DNA of 5,830 bases. It comes from Syntrophomonadaceae bacterium (GTDB taxonomy: Bacteria > Bacillota_D > Dethiobacteria > DTU022). The stretch is from contig PWUG01000202.1 in the NCBI GenBank assembly GCA_003562605.1, positions 1-5,830 of the forward strand, written 5' to 3'. The notes under the pieces were generated by a model, which worked only from the letters and a program-made list of their open reading frames with translations, ran no database searches and was not told the origin of the DNA. Made by a program: the position numbers and the translations under genes. The stretch's first letter is position 1; each line of letters opens with the position of its first letter. Of this stretch, positions 1-5,830 are shown one piece after another.

Positions 1-7
1 ATTTCTA

Positions 8-19
8 CCCTCTCCTTTT
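8..19 (-). promoter_or_regulatory. Shine-Dalgarno sequence of a gene starting just left of the window (probably rplM)
   Basis: The minus strand reads AAAAGGAGAGGG, with AAGGAG at 12-17, ending 11 bases before the left edge (counting from the GGAG). No start codon lies between it and the edge, so the start would be at or just beyond the edge. In Firmicutes truA is commonly followed by rplM and rpsI, which makes rplM the likely gene, but none of its coding sequence is in view. Confidence 0.5.
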
Positions 20-46
20 ACCTCTTCCAATGAAGCCACAACCTAC

Positions 47-75
47 ATTCTAATATAACGGGCAGGCTCTGTCAA
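47..75 (-). promoter_or_regulatory. Predicted sigma-A type promoter after truA, pointing left
   Basis: On the minus strand a perfect -35 box TTGACA (70-75) is followed, after a 17-base spacer, by TAGAAT (47-52), one mismatch from the -10 consensus TATAAT. Transcription would begin near base 40 and run out of the left edge. It lies entirely in the gap after the truA stop and precedes a good Shine-Dalgarno sequence, so it probably drives the next genes (expected rplM-rpsI). This is inferred from sequence only; no start site is known here. Confidence 0.7.
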
Positions 76-111
76 GCTAATTGAGCTTCCTTTACCCGGT
101 TTTTTAGCTAA

Positions 112-867
112 TTATCTATCTTGTTGTGGATAATTAACCATTTCCAAACATAACCCGTGAGCAGGGACGGTGGGACCAACTGCCGCGGGATTAAGGCCAA
201 CCAATGATGCTTCTATATCAGGCAAAGTTAAAACACCTTTCCCGGCCTGGAGTAAGGTTCCTGTTATAAGGCGAACCATGCGGTAAAGGAAACCGCTGCC
301 TTCGAATTCAAATAACAGTAGTTCTTTTTCAGGAATATCCCTGACATCTAACCTGTATAAAGTCCGCACTGTATCCCCGGTAGAATTTCCTGCAGCCTGG
401 AAAGCTTTAAAGTCGTGAGTCCCTGTAAATAGTTTCGATGCTTTTCGGATTGCCTCCAGGTTTAAAGGATCGGGTAAATGCAGGCTGTAAAATCTTCTAA
501 ATACCCGAGGGAAAATAGCACGATTTATTGTATAACTGTAAACTTTGCGTCGGGCATCAAAACGGGCATGGAATTCTTCCGAAACCTCCCGGGCTTCTGT
601 AATCACTATATCGGGCGGCAATATAGCATTTAAAGCATAGGGCAGATGTTCCGCCGCAATCTGAAAGGGCGCCCTGAAATTGGCGTATTGCCCGAGGGCA
701 TGCACACCGGCATCAGTACGCCCGGCGCCGGTAATCCGTACAGGTCGCTTGTAAATCACTTCAAGCGCAAGTTCCAGTTCTCCCTGGATTGTTGGCGCAT
801 TGGCCTGAATCTGGAAGCCACTGTAGTTGGTGCCGTCATAAGTAATCCGGACCAGGGTGTTGGTCAT
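112..867 (-). CDS. truA: tRNA pseudouridine(38-40) synthase TruA
   Basis: Converts uridines at positions 38-40 of the tRNA anticodon arm to pseudouridine; a cytoplasmic enzyme needing no cofactor. The 251 residues are of usual length. The catalytic block GAGRTDAGVHALGQ has the active-site Asp52. Other family blocks are YDGTNYSGFQIQ (10-21), FHARFDARRKVYSY (99-112), TGTHDFKAF (148-156), GSGFLYRMVRLITGTL (190-205) and PAHGLCL (235-241). The ATG at 867 has AAGGAG six bases upstream, which fixes the start. It is the last gene of this operon in the window, after ecfT, an order also found in Bacillus subtilis. Its own promoter was not found in the 55-base gap before it, so it is probably co-transcribed with the upstream genes. 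Confidence 0.97.
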   Translation of the reverse strand: MTNTLVRITYDGTNYSGFQIQANAPTIQGELELALEVIYKRPVRITGAGRTDAGVHALGQYANFRAPFQIAAEHLPYALNAILPPDIVITEAREVSEEFHARFDARRKVYSYTINRAIFPRVFRRFYSLHLPDPLNLEAIRKASKLFTGTHDFKAFQAAGNSTGDTVRTLYRLDVRDIPEKELLLFEFEGSGFLYRMVRLITGTLLQAGKGVLTLPDIEASLVGLNPAAVGPTVPAHGLCLEMVNYPQQDR

Positions 868-873
868 CGCTTA

Positions 874-879
874 CTCCTT
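874..879 (-). promoter_or_regulatory. Shine-Dalgarno sequence of truA
   Basis: AAGGAG on the minus strand, six bases before the truA ATG at 867. It supports that start and implies truA is translated independently of ecfT, whose stop is 55 bases upstream. Confidence 0.8.
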
Positions 880-922
880 AGTCTACTAAACATATGCCCA
901 CTCATACCGGCTTCTGTGCTGC

Positions 923-1720
923 TTACAGGCCGAAAACGAAAGTAACAGTAATCAGAGCTAAAACGAAAACAAGGACAGCCCAATCGCCGGGCGCAATAGT
1001 ATCCTCATACATTCGGGTTCGCCTGGCCCCTAAACGGTATCCCCGTGCTTCCATGGCCAGAGCCAGTTCATCGGCTCTTCTAAAAGCGCTGACAAAGAGG
1101 GGTACTATCAAAGGCACCAGGCTTTTTGCCCTGCGGAAAATAGATCCGGTTTCGAAGTCTGCCCCCCGGGCAATCTGGGCTCGCATCAAGCGCTGGCTTT
1201 CTTCCATCAGGGTCGGTATAAAACGCAGGGCAATAGCCATAATCATGGCTACTTCTTCTGTAGGCAGGCCGATATAACGCAACGGTTTTAAAAAAAACCC
1301 CATTCCGTATGTAAGAGAAAGCGGTGTCGTAGTCAGGGTCAGCAGCAGAGAAAAGAGCACCAGGGTAACGAGACGGGTTATGACAAAGAGCCCTTCCCTA
1401 ACCCCTTCAGATTCAACTGTAATAAAACTGATTCTCAGCAAAACAACGCCGCCCCGGGTAAAGAAGAAATAAATAACCATGGCAAAAAGAGCAATGTAGA
1501 GAATCGGGCGTAAACCCCTCAGGATATAAAGGAAAGGCACTTTTGCCGTGGAAATCAGGGCAAGGACAAAGATAAGCAGGACAATTAACCCGGCATAAGT
1601 TTGCAAGCTGAATAAAAGAACCAGGATGAGGATCAGTGACAGTATTTTCAGACGGGGGTTTATACGGTGAATAAAGCTATTCCCGGGCAGGTACTGCCCT
1701 AAGGTGATGCTTCGGCTCAT
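923..1720 (-). CDS. ecfT: ECF transporter transmembrane coupling protein EcfT
   Basis: The membrane scaffold of the ECF transporter; it links the two ATPases to an interchangeable substrate-binding S component. The 265 residues are of family length. Hydrophobic segments are visible at about 25-57 (probably two helices), 67-87, 108-131 and 245-265, with less clear ones around 152-168 and 201-213. The family coupling motifs are present: AQIARGAD (181-188) and AMEARGYR (222-229), the Ala-Arg-Gly elements on the long cytoplasmic helices that fit grooves of the ATPases. The N-terminal LGQYLPGNSFIHRINPRLK is also typical. The ATG overlaps the ecfA2 stop by 4 bases, with AAGGGG 11 bases upstream. 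No S component follows, so this looks like a shared group II module. A gap of 55 bases separates it from truA. Confidence 0.95.
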   Translation of the reverse strand: MSRSITLGQYLPGNSFIHRINPRLKILSLILILVLLFSLQTYAGLIVLLIFVLALISTAKVPFLYILRGLRPILYIALFAMVIYFFFTRGGVVLLRISFITVESEGVREGLFVITRLVTLVLFSLLLTLTTTPLSLTYGMGFFLKPLRYIGLPTEEVAMIMAIALRFIPTLMEESQRLMRAQIARGADFETGSIFRRAKSLVPLIVPLFVSAFRRADELALAMEARGYRLGARRTRMYEDTIAPGDWAVLVFVLALITVTFVFGL

Positions 1721-2577
1721 TTTTTGCGCCGCCCCTTCAGCTTGTTTATTTCCTTCCTCGCACCGTCAAGGGTATATATGTTTGTCCTGACCGGCAGTTC
1801 TTTTTCAGCCAAACCGTGCATAATCTCAGTAACAGCGGGTAGCGTCAAACCCAAATCACAGAGTTGGTCACGCCTGGCAAAGATTTCTTCTGCCGGTCCT
1901 ACTAAAACCAGTTTGCCATCATGCAGGACCAAAACATTATCAGCCAATGCAGCAGCCTCGTCAAGGTGGTGAGTGCAGATCAACACTGTCAGTCCGGCAG
2001 TACTATTCAGTTTGTCAAGCAGGTTAAAAAGGTTACGGCGTCCGGCGGGATCCAGACCCGCTGTCGGTTCGTCAAGAATGAGCACTTCCGGCTGCAGGGA
2101 GAGGACTGCTGCCAAAGCCACGAGTCTTTTTTGCCCTGCACTCAGCTGAAAGGGATGGCGGCTCTGAATATGTTCTGCATTCAGTCCGACTTTTTCCAGG
2201 GCATCTTTAACCCCTGCCCTGACATTACTCTCATCCAAGCCCAGGTTCCGCGGAGCGAAGGCAACTTCATCATATACTGTTTCCGAAAAAAATTGTTCCT
2301 CAGGCATCTGGAAAACAAGTCCAATGCGGCGCCTTAAACGAAGGAGTTCGCCTTTATCAAAACCGATCACTTTACCCTCAAAAAAAACCCGCCCGCTGGT
2401 AGGCCTAAGCAGGCCGTTAAGATGCTGGATAAGGGTTGACTTGCCAGAGCCGGAAGGCCCTATAACCAGGGAAAATTCACCCTGGCTAATGCTAAATGAT
2501 ACTTCTTTCAAAGCTTCAGCGGCAAAAGGGGTGCCGGGCATATAGGTATGGGTCAGCTTTTCCGTTCCAATGAACAT
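1717..2577 (-). CDS. ecfA2: ECF transporter ATP-binding subunit EcfA2
   Basis: The second ATPase of the energy-coupling module, expected to form a heterodimer with EcfA1 that docks on EcfT. The 286 residues contain Walker A GPSGSGKST (40-48), Q-loop FQMPEEQFF (89-97), signature LSAGQKRLV (145-153), Walker B VLILDEP (165-171), D-loop GLDPAGR (174-180) and switch His203. The N-terminal YMPGTPFAAEAL and the Q-loop block PEEQFFSETVYDEVAFAPRNLGL are typical of EcfA2 and separate it from its neighbour. The signature has Ala in place of the first Gly of LSGGQ, a tolerated variation. The ATG lies inside the end of ecfA1 with only a weak GGGAG about 14 bases upstream, which suggests translation coupled to ecfA1. 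The stop overlaps the ecfT start as ATGA. Confidence 0.95.
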   Translation of the reverse strand: MFIGTEKLTHTYMPGTPFAAEALKEVSFSISQGEFSLVIGPSGSGKSTLIQHLNGLLRPTSGRVFFEGKVIGFDKGELLRLRRRIGLVFQMPEEQFFSETVYDEVAFAPRNLGLDESNVRAGVKDALEKVGLNAEHIQSRHPFQLSAGQKRLVALAAVLSLQPEVLILDEPTAGLDPAGRRNLFNLLDKLNSTAGLTVLICTHHLDEAAALADNVLVLHDGKLVLVGPAEEIFARRDQLCDLGLTLPAVTEIMHGLAEKELPVRTNIYTLDGARKEINKLKGRRKK

Positions 2578-3416
2578 AGGCTGTTGACCAACTCCCGGCA
2601 GTGTAGTAGTTGCGGTGGCAGGGTAAATCCGTCTTCACGGAGCAGTGCAGCCAGTTCAATAGCTGCTGTTCCCTGCAGTCCAAGACTGTGAAGCAGTTGA
2701 AGATCGTTTAATACTTCTGCCGGAGGACCCTGCCTGACCAACCGACCTTGATCGAGGACTATAACCCGGTCAGCGTAAGCCGCCTCTTCCGGGAAATGAG
2801 TGACATGAACCACAGCAATATCCTGATTACGGTTAAGCATACGGACAGTTTCAATTACATCCTGCCGGCCTGCCGGGTCAAGCATTGCCGTCGGTTCATC
2901 CATCAGGATACAACCGGGCTGCATAGCTAAAACACCGGCGATAGCCACCCTCTGCTTTTCTCCACCTGAGAGTAAATGAGGCGGCTTTTGCAGTAAATGT
3001 TCCAACCCCAGCAGTCGGGCCACATCAGCCACCCTCTGCCGAATTTCCGCTGAAGGCAGGGCCAGATTTTCGAGGCCGAAAGCAATATCTTCCTCCACTG
3101 TTGTCGCCACAAGCTGGTTATCGGGGTTTTGAAAAATCATACCGCAAATTCGGTGAATCTGAGGTGTCTTCTCTTCGTCAACTGTAGAAATGCCCTCAAC
3201 TCTCACTTCACCGTTTGAAGGAGTCAACAGGGCATTTAAAAGTTTAAGTAAAGTAGTTTTTCCGGAACCGTTCGGGCCGATCAGGGCCAGGTATTCCCCC
3301 CTGTGAACGTCCAGATTGATCCCGGAAAGGGCAGGAGAAGAGGGTTCCTCTTCACCTGAATAATCATAGGCCAGCTCTCTGGCTTCAATCATAACTTCAG
3401 ATTGGCTTAATAACAT
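2553..3416 (-). CDS. ecfA1: ECF transporter ATP-binding subunit EcfA1 (CbiO-type ATPase)
   Basis: One of two ATPases that power an energy-coupling factor transporter for vitamins or metal ions, acting at the cytoplasmic face of the membrane. The 287 residues hold a full ABC domain: Walker A GPNGSGKTT (47-55), Q-loop FQNPDNQ (95-101), signature LSGGEKQRV (149-157), Walker B ILMDEP (170-175), D-loop MLDPAGR (178-184) and switch His207. The Q-loop block NPDNQLVATTVEEDIAFG is characteristic of EcfA1 rather than EcfA2. The ATG at 3416 follows the rplQ stop by 7 bases and has no Shine-Dalgarno sequence. A second ATG at 3392 (residue 9, MIEARELAYDY) matches the usual family N-terminus better but also lacks one. 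An in-frame TGA just upstream excludes a longer start. The 3' end overlaps ecfA2 by 25 bases. The substrate cannot be told from this gene. Confidence 0.95.
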   Translation of the reverse strand: MLLSQSEVMIEARELAYDYSGEEEPSSPALSGINLDVHRGEYLALIGPNGSGKTTLLKLLNALLTPSNGEVRVEGISTVDEEKTPQIHRICGMIFQNPDNQLVATTVEEDIAFGLENLALPSAEIRQRVADVARLLGLEHLLQKPPHLLSGGEKQRVAIAGVLAMQPGCILMDEPTAMLDPAGRQDVIETVRMLNRNQDIAVVHVTHFPEEAAYADRVIVLDQGRLVRQGPPAEVLNDLQLLHSLGLQGTAAIELAALLREDGFTLPPQLLHCRELVNSLCSLERKS

Positions 3417-3423
3417 CGATCAG

Positions 3424-3768
3424 TTATTCGGATACAAGCTCCAGGATAACCATAGGAGCTCCGTCTCCACGACGTGGCCCTTTCTGGATAATACGCGTGT
3501 AACCGCCTTCCCGACCTTCCATTTTCGGGCCGATTTTTTCGAAAAGGGCTGTAACCACATCTTCATCCAGCAAAAAGGCCAGAGCCTGGCGGCGGGCATG
3601 CAGATCCCCTCTTTTGGCCAGAGTGATCATTTTTTCGGCCTGCGGTCGCAATGCCCTGGCCCTGGCAGCAGTGGTTTCCATGCTGCCATTTTTTAGAAAA
3701 GATGTAACCAGGCCGCGCAAGAGGGCTCGCCTGGGGCCGCTTTTTCGACTCAGCTTCTGGTATGGCAT
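3424..3768 (-). CDS. rplQ: 50S ribosomal protein L17
   Basis: L17 sits near the peptide exit side of the 50S subunit. The product has 114 residues, the normal bacterial length. It starts [20 protein letters not shown], carries [13 protein letters not shown] (30-42) and MITLAKRG (47-54), and has the family signature REGGYTRI (86-93) followed by [11 protein letters not shown] near the C-terminus. The frame is open 18 codons further upstream, to an ATG at 3822. That longer start lies inside rpoA and adds residues without family similarity. The ATG at 3768 has a strong AAGGAGG nine bases upstream and matches the family N-terminus, so I use it. It follows rpoA by 22 bases and precedes ecfA1 by 7 bases. 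Confidence 0.97.
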   Translation of the reverse strand: MPYQKLSRKSGPRRALLRGLVTSFLKNGSMETTAARARALRPQAEKMITLAKRGDLHARRQALAFLLDEDVVTALFEKIGPKMEGREGGYTRIIQKGPRRGDGAPMVILELVSE

Positions 3769-3777
3769 GCTAAACTT

Positions 3778-3784
3778 CCTCCTT
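3778..3784 (-). promoter_or_regulatory. Shine-Dalgarno sequence that fixes the rplQ start
   Basis: AAGGAGG on the minus strand lies in the 22-base rpoA-rplQ gap, nine bases before the ATG at 3768. It decides for this ATG over the in-frame ATG at 3822 inside rpoA. Confidence 0.85.
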
Positions 3785-3790
3785 GAAGGC

Positions 3791-4738
3791 TTACTCTCCG
3801 CTCTCGTTGAAGCTAAAGCCAAGCTCTACCAGCTTGTTCTCCACTTCTTCCAGCGATTTCTTGCCCAGGTTACGTACTTTCATCATTTCTTCTTCAGTCT
3901 TTCGGACCAATTCACCGACCGTGTTGATTCCTGCCCTTTTCAGGCAGTTATATGAGCGCACTGAAAGATCAAGTTCTTCTATGGTCAACTCAAGGATACG
4001 CTCCCGGTCTTCTCCATCTTTGTCAGGAGCGATCTCAACAATATCGACCTGCTCGGTCAGATTAACAAAAAGGTCAATATGTTTACTTAATATTTTTGCT
4101 GCCAGGCTGACCGCTTCATCAGGCCTGATACTGCCATCGGTCCACAACTCTAAAGTGAGTTTATCGTAATCAGTTACCTGGCCTACCCTTGTATTTTCAA
4201 CCCTGTAATTGACTCTGCGAATCGGTGAAAACATTGAGTCAACCGGGATCACACCGATCGGCTGTTGCGGTTGTTTGTTCCGCTCAGCAGGGACATAACC
4301 TCTTCCATTCAAGGCAGTCATCTCCATGTATAACCTGGCGTTTTCTTCCAAAGTACAGATGTGATGATCCTCGTTCAGGATCTCCACATCAGATGGGACA
4401 TTGATATCTTTTACCCTGATCGAACCGGCCTTATCGGTATCAATTACCAGGGTTTGAGGTTCGTTGGAATGTATTTTCAACGAAACGGCCTTTAGGTTGA
4501 GAATGATTTCAATCGTATCTTCCAATACCCCGGGCAGGCTGGAAAACTCATGCAGCGCACCGTCAAATTTAACGCTTGTTATCGCTGCACCGGGCAGAGA
4601 TGACAGCAGTATTCTGCGCAGAGCATTACCCAGGGTAGTTCCATATCCTCTTTCAAGGGGCTCAACCACAAAACAGCCGTAATTGCTCTGTTCATCCTTT
4701 TCCACAAATTCGATTTTCGGGTTTACAATTTCGATCAT
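3791..4738 (-). CDS. rpoA: DNA-directed RNA polymerase subunit alpha
   Basis: The alpha subunit dimerises to nucleate RNA polymerase assembly and contacts UP elements and activators through its C-terminal domain. From the ATG the protein has 315 residues, the usual length. The N-terminal domain (about 1-230) carries [19 protein letters not shown] and [10 protein letters not shown], the assembly and dimer region, and later [17 protein letters not shown] and [13 protein letters not shown]. The C-terminal domain (about 248-310) carries [20 protein letters not shown] and [11 protein letters not shown]; the Arg and Asn in VRSYNC correspond to the DNA-contacting Arg265 and Asn268 of Escherichia coli. 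A GTG codon lies one codon upstream (bases 4739-4741), so the start could be GTG-ATG. I chose the ATG because the family normally begins MIEI. No domain is missing. Confidence 0.97.
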   Translation of the reverse strand: MIEIVNPKIEFVEKDEQSNYGCFVVEPLERGYGTTLGNALRRILLSSLPGAAITSVKFDGALHEFSSLPGVLEDTIEIILNLKAVSLKIHSNEPQTLVIDTDKAGSIRVKDINVPSDVEILNEDHHICTLEENARLYMEMTALNGRGYVPAERNKQPQQPIGVIPVDSMFSPIRRVNYRVENTRVGQVTDYDKLTLELWTDGSIRPDEAVSLAAKILSKHIDLFVNLTEQVDIVEIAPDKDGEDRERILELTIEELDLSVRSYNCLKRAGINTVGELVRKTEEEMMKVRNLGKKSLEEVENKLVELGFSFNESGE

Positions 4739-4752
4739 CACGATTCTACTGT

Positions 4753-4779
4753 ACCCTCCTCGTTTGATATATTGAGGGT
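4753..4779 (-). promoter_or_regulatory. rpoA Shine-Dalgarno with a possible sequestering hairpin
   Basis: The minus strand carries GAGGAGGGT (4753-4761), a strong Shine-Dalgarno sequence. The hexamer ACCCTC at 4774-4779 is the exact complement of GAGGGT at 4753-4758, so the mRNA can form a 6-bp stem with a 15-base loop that hides part of the site. The spacing from AGGAGG is 13 bases to the GTG at 4741 and 16 to the ATG at 4738, longer than usual. The ribosome binding site is well supported; the hairpin as a control element is inference. Confidence 0.5.
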
Positions 4780-4791
4780 TAACTTAATCAC

Positions 4792-5418
4792 TTAACGGGA
4801 ATAAAGCTCAACAATAAGGTGCTCGGTTAACGGCACATCGATCTCATCACGCAGTGGCAACCTGATTACCCGTCCTTCAAGCTTCTCATGATTAACTTCC
4901 AGCCAATCTACTACTCCCTGCTGTTCTCTATCCTCAGCTATTTGTTTAAAGACCGGCTTGTTTTTTCTGTTTTCCCGAACAGCGATAATATCCCCGACCC
5001 TGGTCAAAAATGAAGCGATATCAACCTTACGTCCGTTGACCTGGAAATGACCATGATTAATGAGCTGTCTCGCTTCGGAACGGGATCTTCCCATTCCCAT
5101 GCGGTAAACAACATTGTCCAGCCGGCTTTCTAATAACTGCAGTAAAATTTCACCGGTAACCCCCCTGCGGCGGTCGGCTTCTTTAAAGTAACGGCGGAAC
5201 TGCCTCTCCATTACTCCATAAATTCGGCGCGCTTTCTGCTTTTCACGCAGCTGTTGGCCGAACTCTGAAAACTTTTGGCGGCCCTGGCCGTGATCTCCCG
5301 GCGGGTATGCACGTCGTACTACACCACATTTATCAGAAAAACAGCGATCGCCTTTTAAATAAAGTTTATCTTTTTCTCTGCGACATAAACGGCAAACTGC
5401 TCCAGTATGGCGTCCCAT
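4792..5418 (-). CDS. rpsD: 30S ribosomal protein S4, zinc-binding (four-cysteine) form
   Basis: S4 binds 16S rRNA early in 30S assembly and in several bacteria represses its own operon at the level of translation. The product has 208 residues, typical for the family. Cys9, Cys12, Cys26 and Cys31 form a CxxC...C...C set near the N-terminus, which marks the zinc-binding C+ type. The block [11 protein letters not shown] (about 37-47) is typical of S4, and an S4 RNA-binding domain runs from about 98 to 160 ([20 protein letters not shown], then [11 protein letters not shown]). The C-terminus LIVELYSR is canonical. The start MGRHTG matches the usual M-x-R-x-T-G start. It lies 35 bases after rpsK and 53 bases before the preferred rpoA start. 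Placement between rpsK and rpoA fits Clostridia better than Bacillus subtilis. Confidence 0.98.
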   Translation of the reverse strand: MGRHTGAVCRLCRREKDKLYLKGDRCFSDKCGVVRRAYPPGDHGQGRQKFSEFGQQLREKQKARRIYGVMERQFRRYFKEADRRRGVTGEILLQLLESRLDNVVYRMGMGRSRSEARQLINHGHFQVNGRKVDIASFLTRVGDIIAVRENRKNKPVFKQIAEDREQQGVVDWLEVNHEKLEGRVIRLPLRDEIDVPLTEHLIVELYSR

Positions 5419-5431
5419 TTAGATAATGTTA

Positions 5432-5440
5432 CACCTCCTC
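5432..5440 (-). promoter_or_regulatory. Shine-Dalgarno sequence of rpsD with long spacing
   Basis: GAGGAGGTG on the minus strand is a near-perfect match to the 16S rRNA 3' end. It lies in the 35-base rpsK-rpsD gap, but 13 bases separate it from the ATG at 5418 (15 counted from AGGAGG). No other in-frame start is closer, and the family N-terminus supports the ATG, so the spacing is simply long. Confidence 0.75.
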
Positions 5441-5453
5441 ACATGTAGGATAA

Positions 5454-5830
5454 CTAAACTCTCCGCCTCTTCGGTGGACGGCAACCGTTATGCGGTATAG
5501 GAGTTACATCTTTTATCGCATTAACCTCAAGGCCTGCGGCCTGTAGCGAGCGAATAGCCGCTTCACGTCCTGCTCCCGGGCCTTTTACATATACCTCAAG
5601 CTGTCTCATGCCATGCTCCATAGCTACCTTGGCTGCTGACTCGGCAGCAAGCTGGGCGGCAAAAGGAGTCGATTTTCTGGATCCTTTAAAACCAACATTT
5701 CCGGCGCTGGACCAGGAAATACTATTCCCGTCAACATCAGTAATACTGATAAAAGTATTGTTGAAGGTCGATTTGATATGAGCAACCCCGCGCTCAACAT
5801 TCTTCTTTTCTCGCCGTTTAGTGCGGGTAA
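5454..5830 (-). CDS. rpsK: 30S ribosomal protein S11, 5' end truncated by the window edge
   Basis: S11 of the small ribosomal subunit platform, where it contacts 16S rRNA near the mRNA exit region. The frame reads 124 residues from the right window edge to a TAG stop. It starts [10 protein letters not shown] and contains the family blocks [43 protein letters not shown] and the C-terminal [14 protein letters not shown]. Family proteins are about 127-131 residues, so only some 5-8 N-terminal residues and the start codon lie beyond base 5830. No frame break is visible. It is followed by rpsD after 35 bases, the order of the alpha operon. It was recognised by reading the minus strand directly. 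Identification is secure; only the start is unknown. Confidence 0.97.
   Translation of the reverse strand, partial: TRTKRREKKNVERGVAHIKSTFNNTFISITDVDGNSISWSSAGNVGFKGSRKSTPFAAQLAAESAAKVAMEHGMRQLEVYVKGPGAGREAAIRSLQAAGLEVNAIKDVTPIPHNGCRPPKRRRV

Noticed and set aside
74..88. Inverted repeat AAGCT...AGCTT next to the -35 box after truA, considered as a terminator or operator
   Set aside because: The stem is only 5 bp, AT-rich, and has no following T run; too weak to call.
878..889. Palindrome TTAGT-CT-ACTAA overlapping the truA ribosome binding site
   Set aside because: The two-base centre is too small for an RNA hairpin loop, and a single 5-bp dyad is expected by chance; no promoter is visible nearby.
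646..1277. Two plus-strand open frames (646-945 and 894-1277) opposite truA and ecfT
   Set aside because: They lie antisense to well-identified genes, resemble no family I recognise, and have compositions (Arg/Ser-rich) typical of reverse-strand shadows.
1286..1297. Run of eight T then four A on the minus strand in ecfT, containing the slippery heptamer TTTTTTA in the reading frame
   Set aside because: A -1 shift here would give 69 further codons and then a stop, losing the EcfT coupling motifs. Similar T7-T8 runs occur in ecfA2 as Phe-Phe codons, so this is most likely codon chance.
1724..2930. Four plus-strand open frames opposite ecfA2 and ecfA1
   Set aside because: Antisense shadows of two conserved ATPase genes; no recognisable domain and no need for them to explain the sequence.
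2927..3112. 61-codon minus-strand frame inside ecfA1
   Set aside because: Out-of-frame reading of the conserved ABC region of ecfA1; Trp- and Lys-rich with no domain.
3769..3822. Upstream extension of rplQ by 18 codons to an ATG inside rpoA
   Set aside because: The added residues do not match L17, the extension overlaps rpoA, and the ATG at 3768 has a strong ribosome binding site and the family N-terminus.
3614..4682. Three plus-strand open frames opposite rplQ and rpoA
   Set aside because: Antisense to essential conserved genes with no family resemblance.

Overview
The window is one minus-strand operon end of a low-to-moderate-GC Firmicute, most likely an anaerobic member of the Clostridia. 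In transcription order (right to left) it holds rpsK (5' end cut off by the window edge), rpsD, rpoA, rplQ, ecfA1, ecfA2, ecfT and truA. rpsD between rpsK and rpoA is the arrangement I expect in Clostridia; in Bacillus subtilis rpsD lies elsewhere while the rest of the order is the same. The S4 protein is the four-cysteine (zinc-binding) type, and most genes that have a clear ribosome binding site carry the strong GGAGG type, both in keeping with that lineage. I cannot name genus or family from the sequence alone.

Right part (3424-5830): the distal half of the ribosomal alpha operon. S11 and S4 belong to the 30S subunit, L17 to the 50S subunit, and RpoA is the RNA polymerase alpha subunit. 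Middle part (923-3416): the energy-coupling module of a group II ECF vitamin/metal transporter, made of two non-identical ATPases (EcfA1, EcfA2) and the membrane coupling protein EcfT. No substrate-binding S component is encoded here, so the module is expected to serve S components encoded elsewhere in the genome. Left part (112-867): truA, tRNA pseudouridine synthase. The last 111 bases hold a near-consensus sigma-A type promoter on the minus strand and a Shine-Dalgarno sequence whose start codon would fall just outside the window; in Firmicutes the gene at this place is normally rplM followed by rpsI.

Gene spacing is tight throughout: gaps of 35, 53, 22 and 7 bases, then overlaps of 25 and 4 bases, then a 55-base gap before truA. 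I see no rho-independent terminator at any junction, so transcription probably runs from the ribosomal genes through to truA. The clear non-coding or control features are the promoter after truA, a possible hairpin covering the rpoA ribosome binding site, and the absence of a ribosome binding site at the rplQ-ecfA1 junction.

This is a conserved housekeeping region. I found no CRISPR array, mobile element, tRNA, rRNA or unrecognised gene, and no sign of a new biological system. The plus-strand open frames are antisense shadows of the genes listed.
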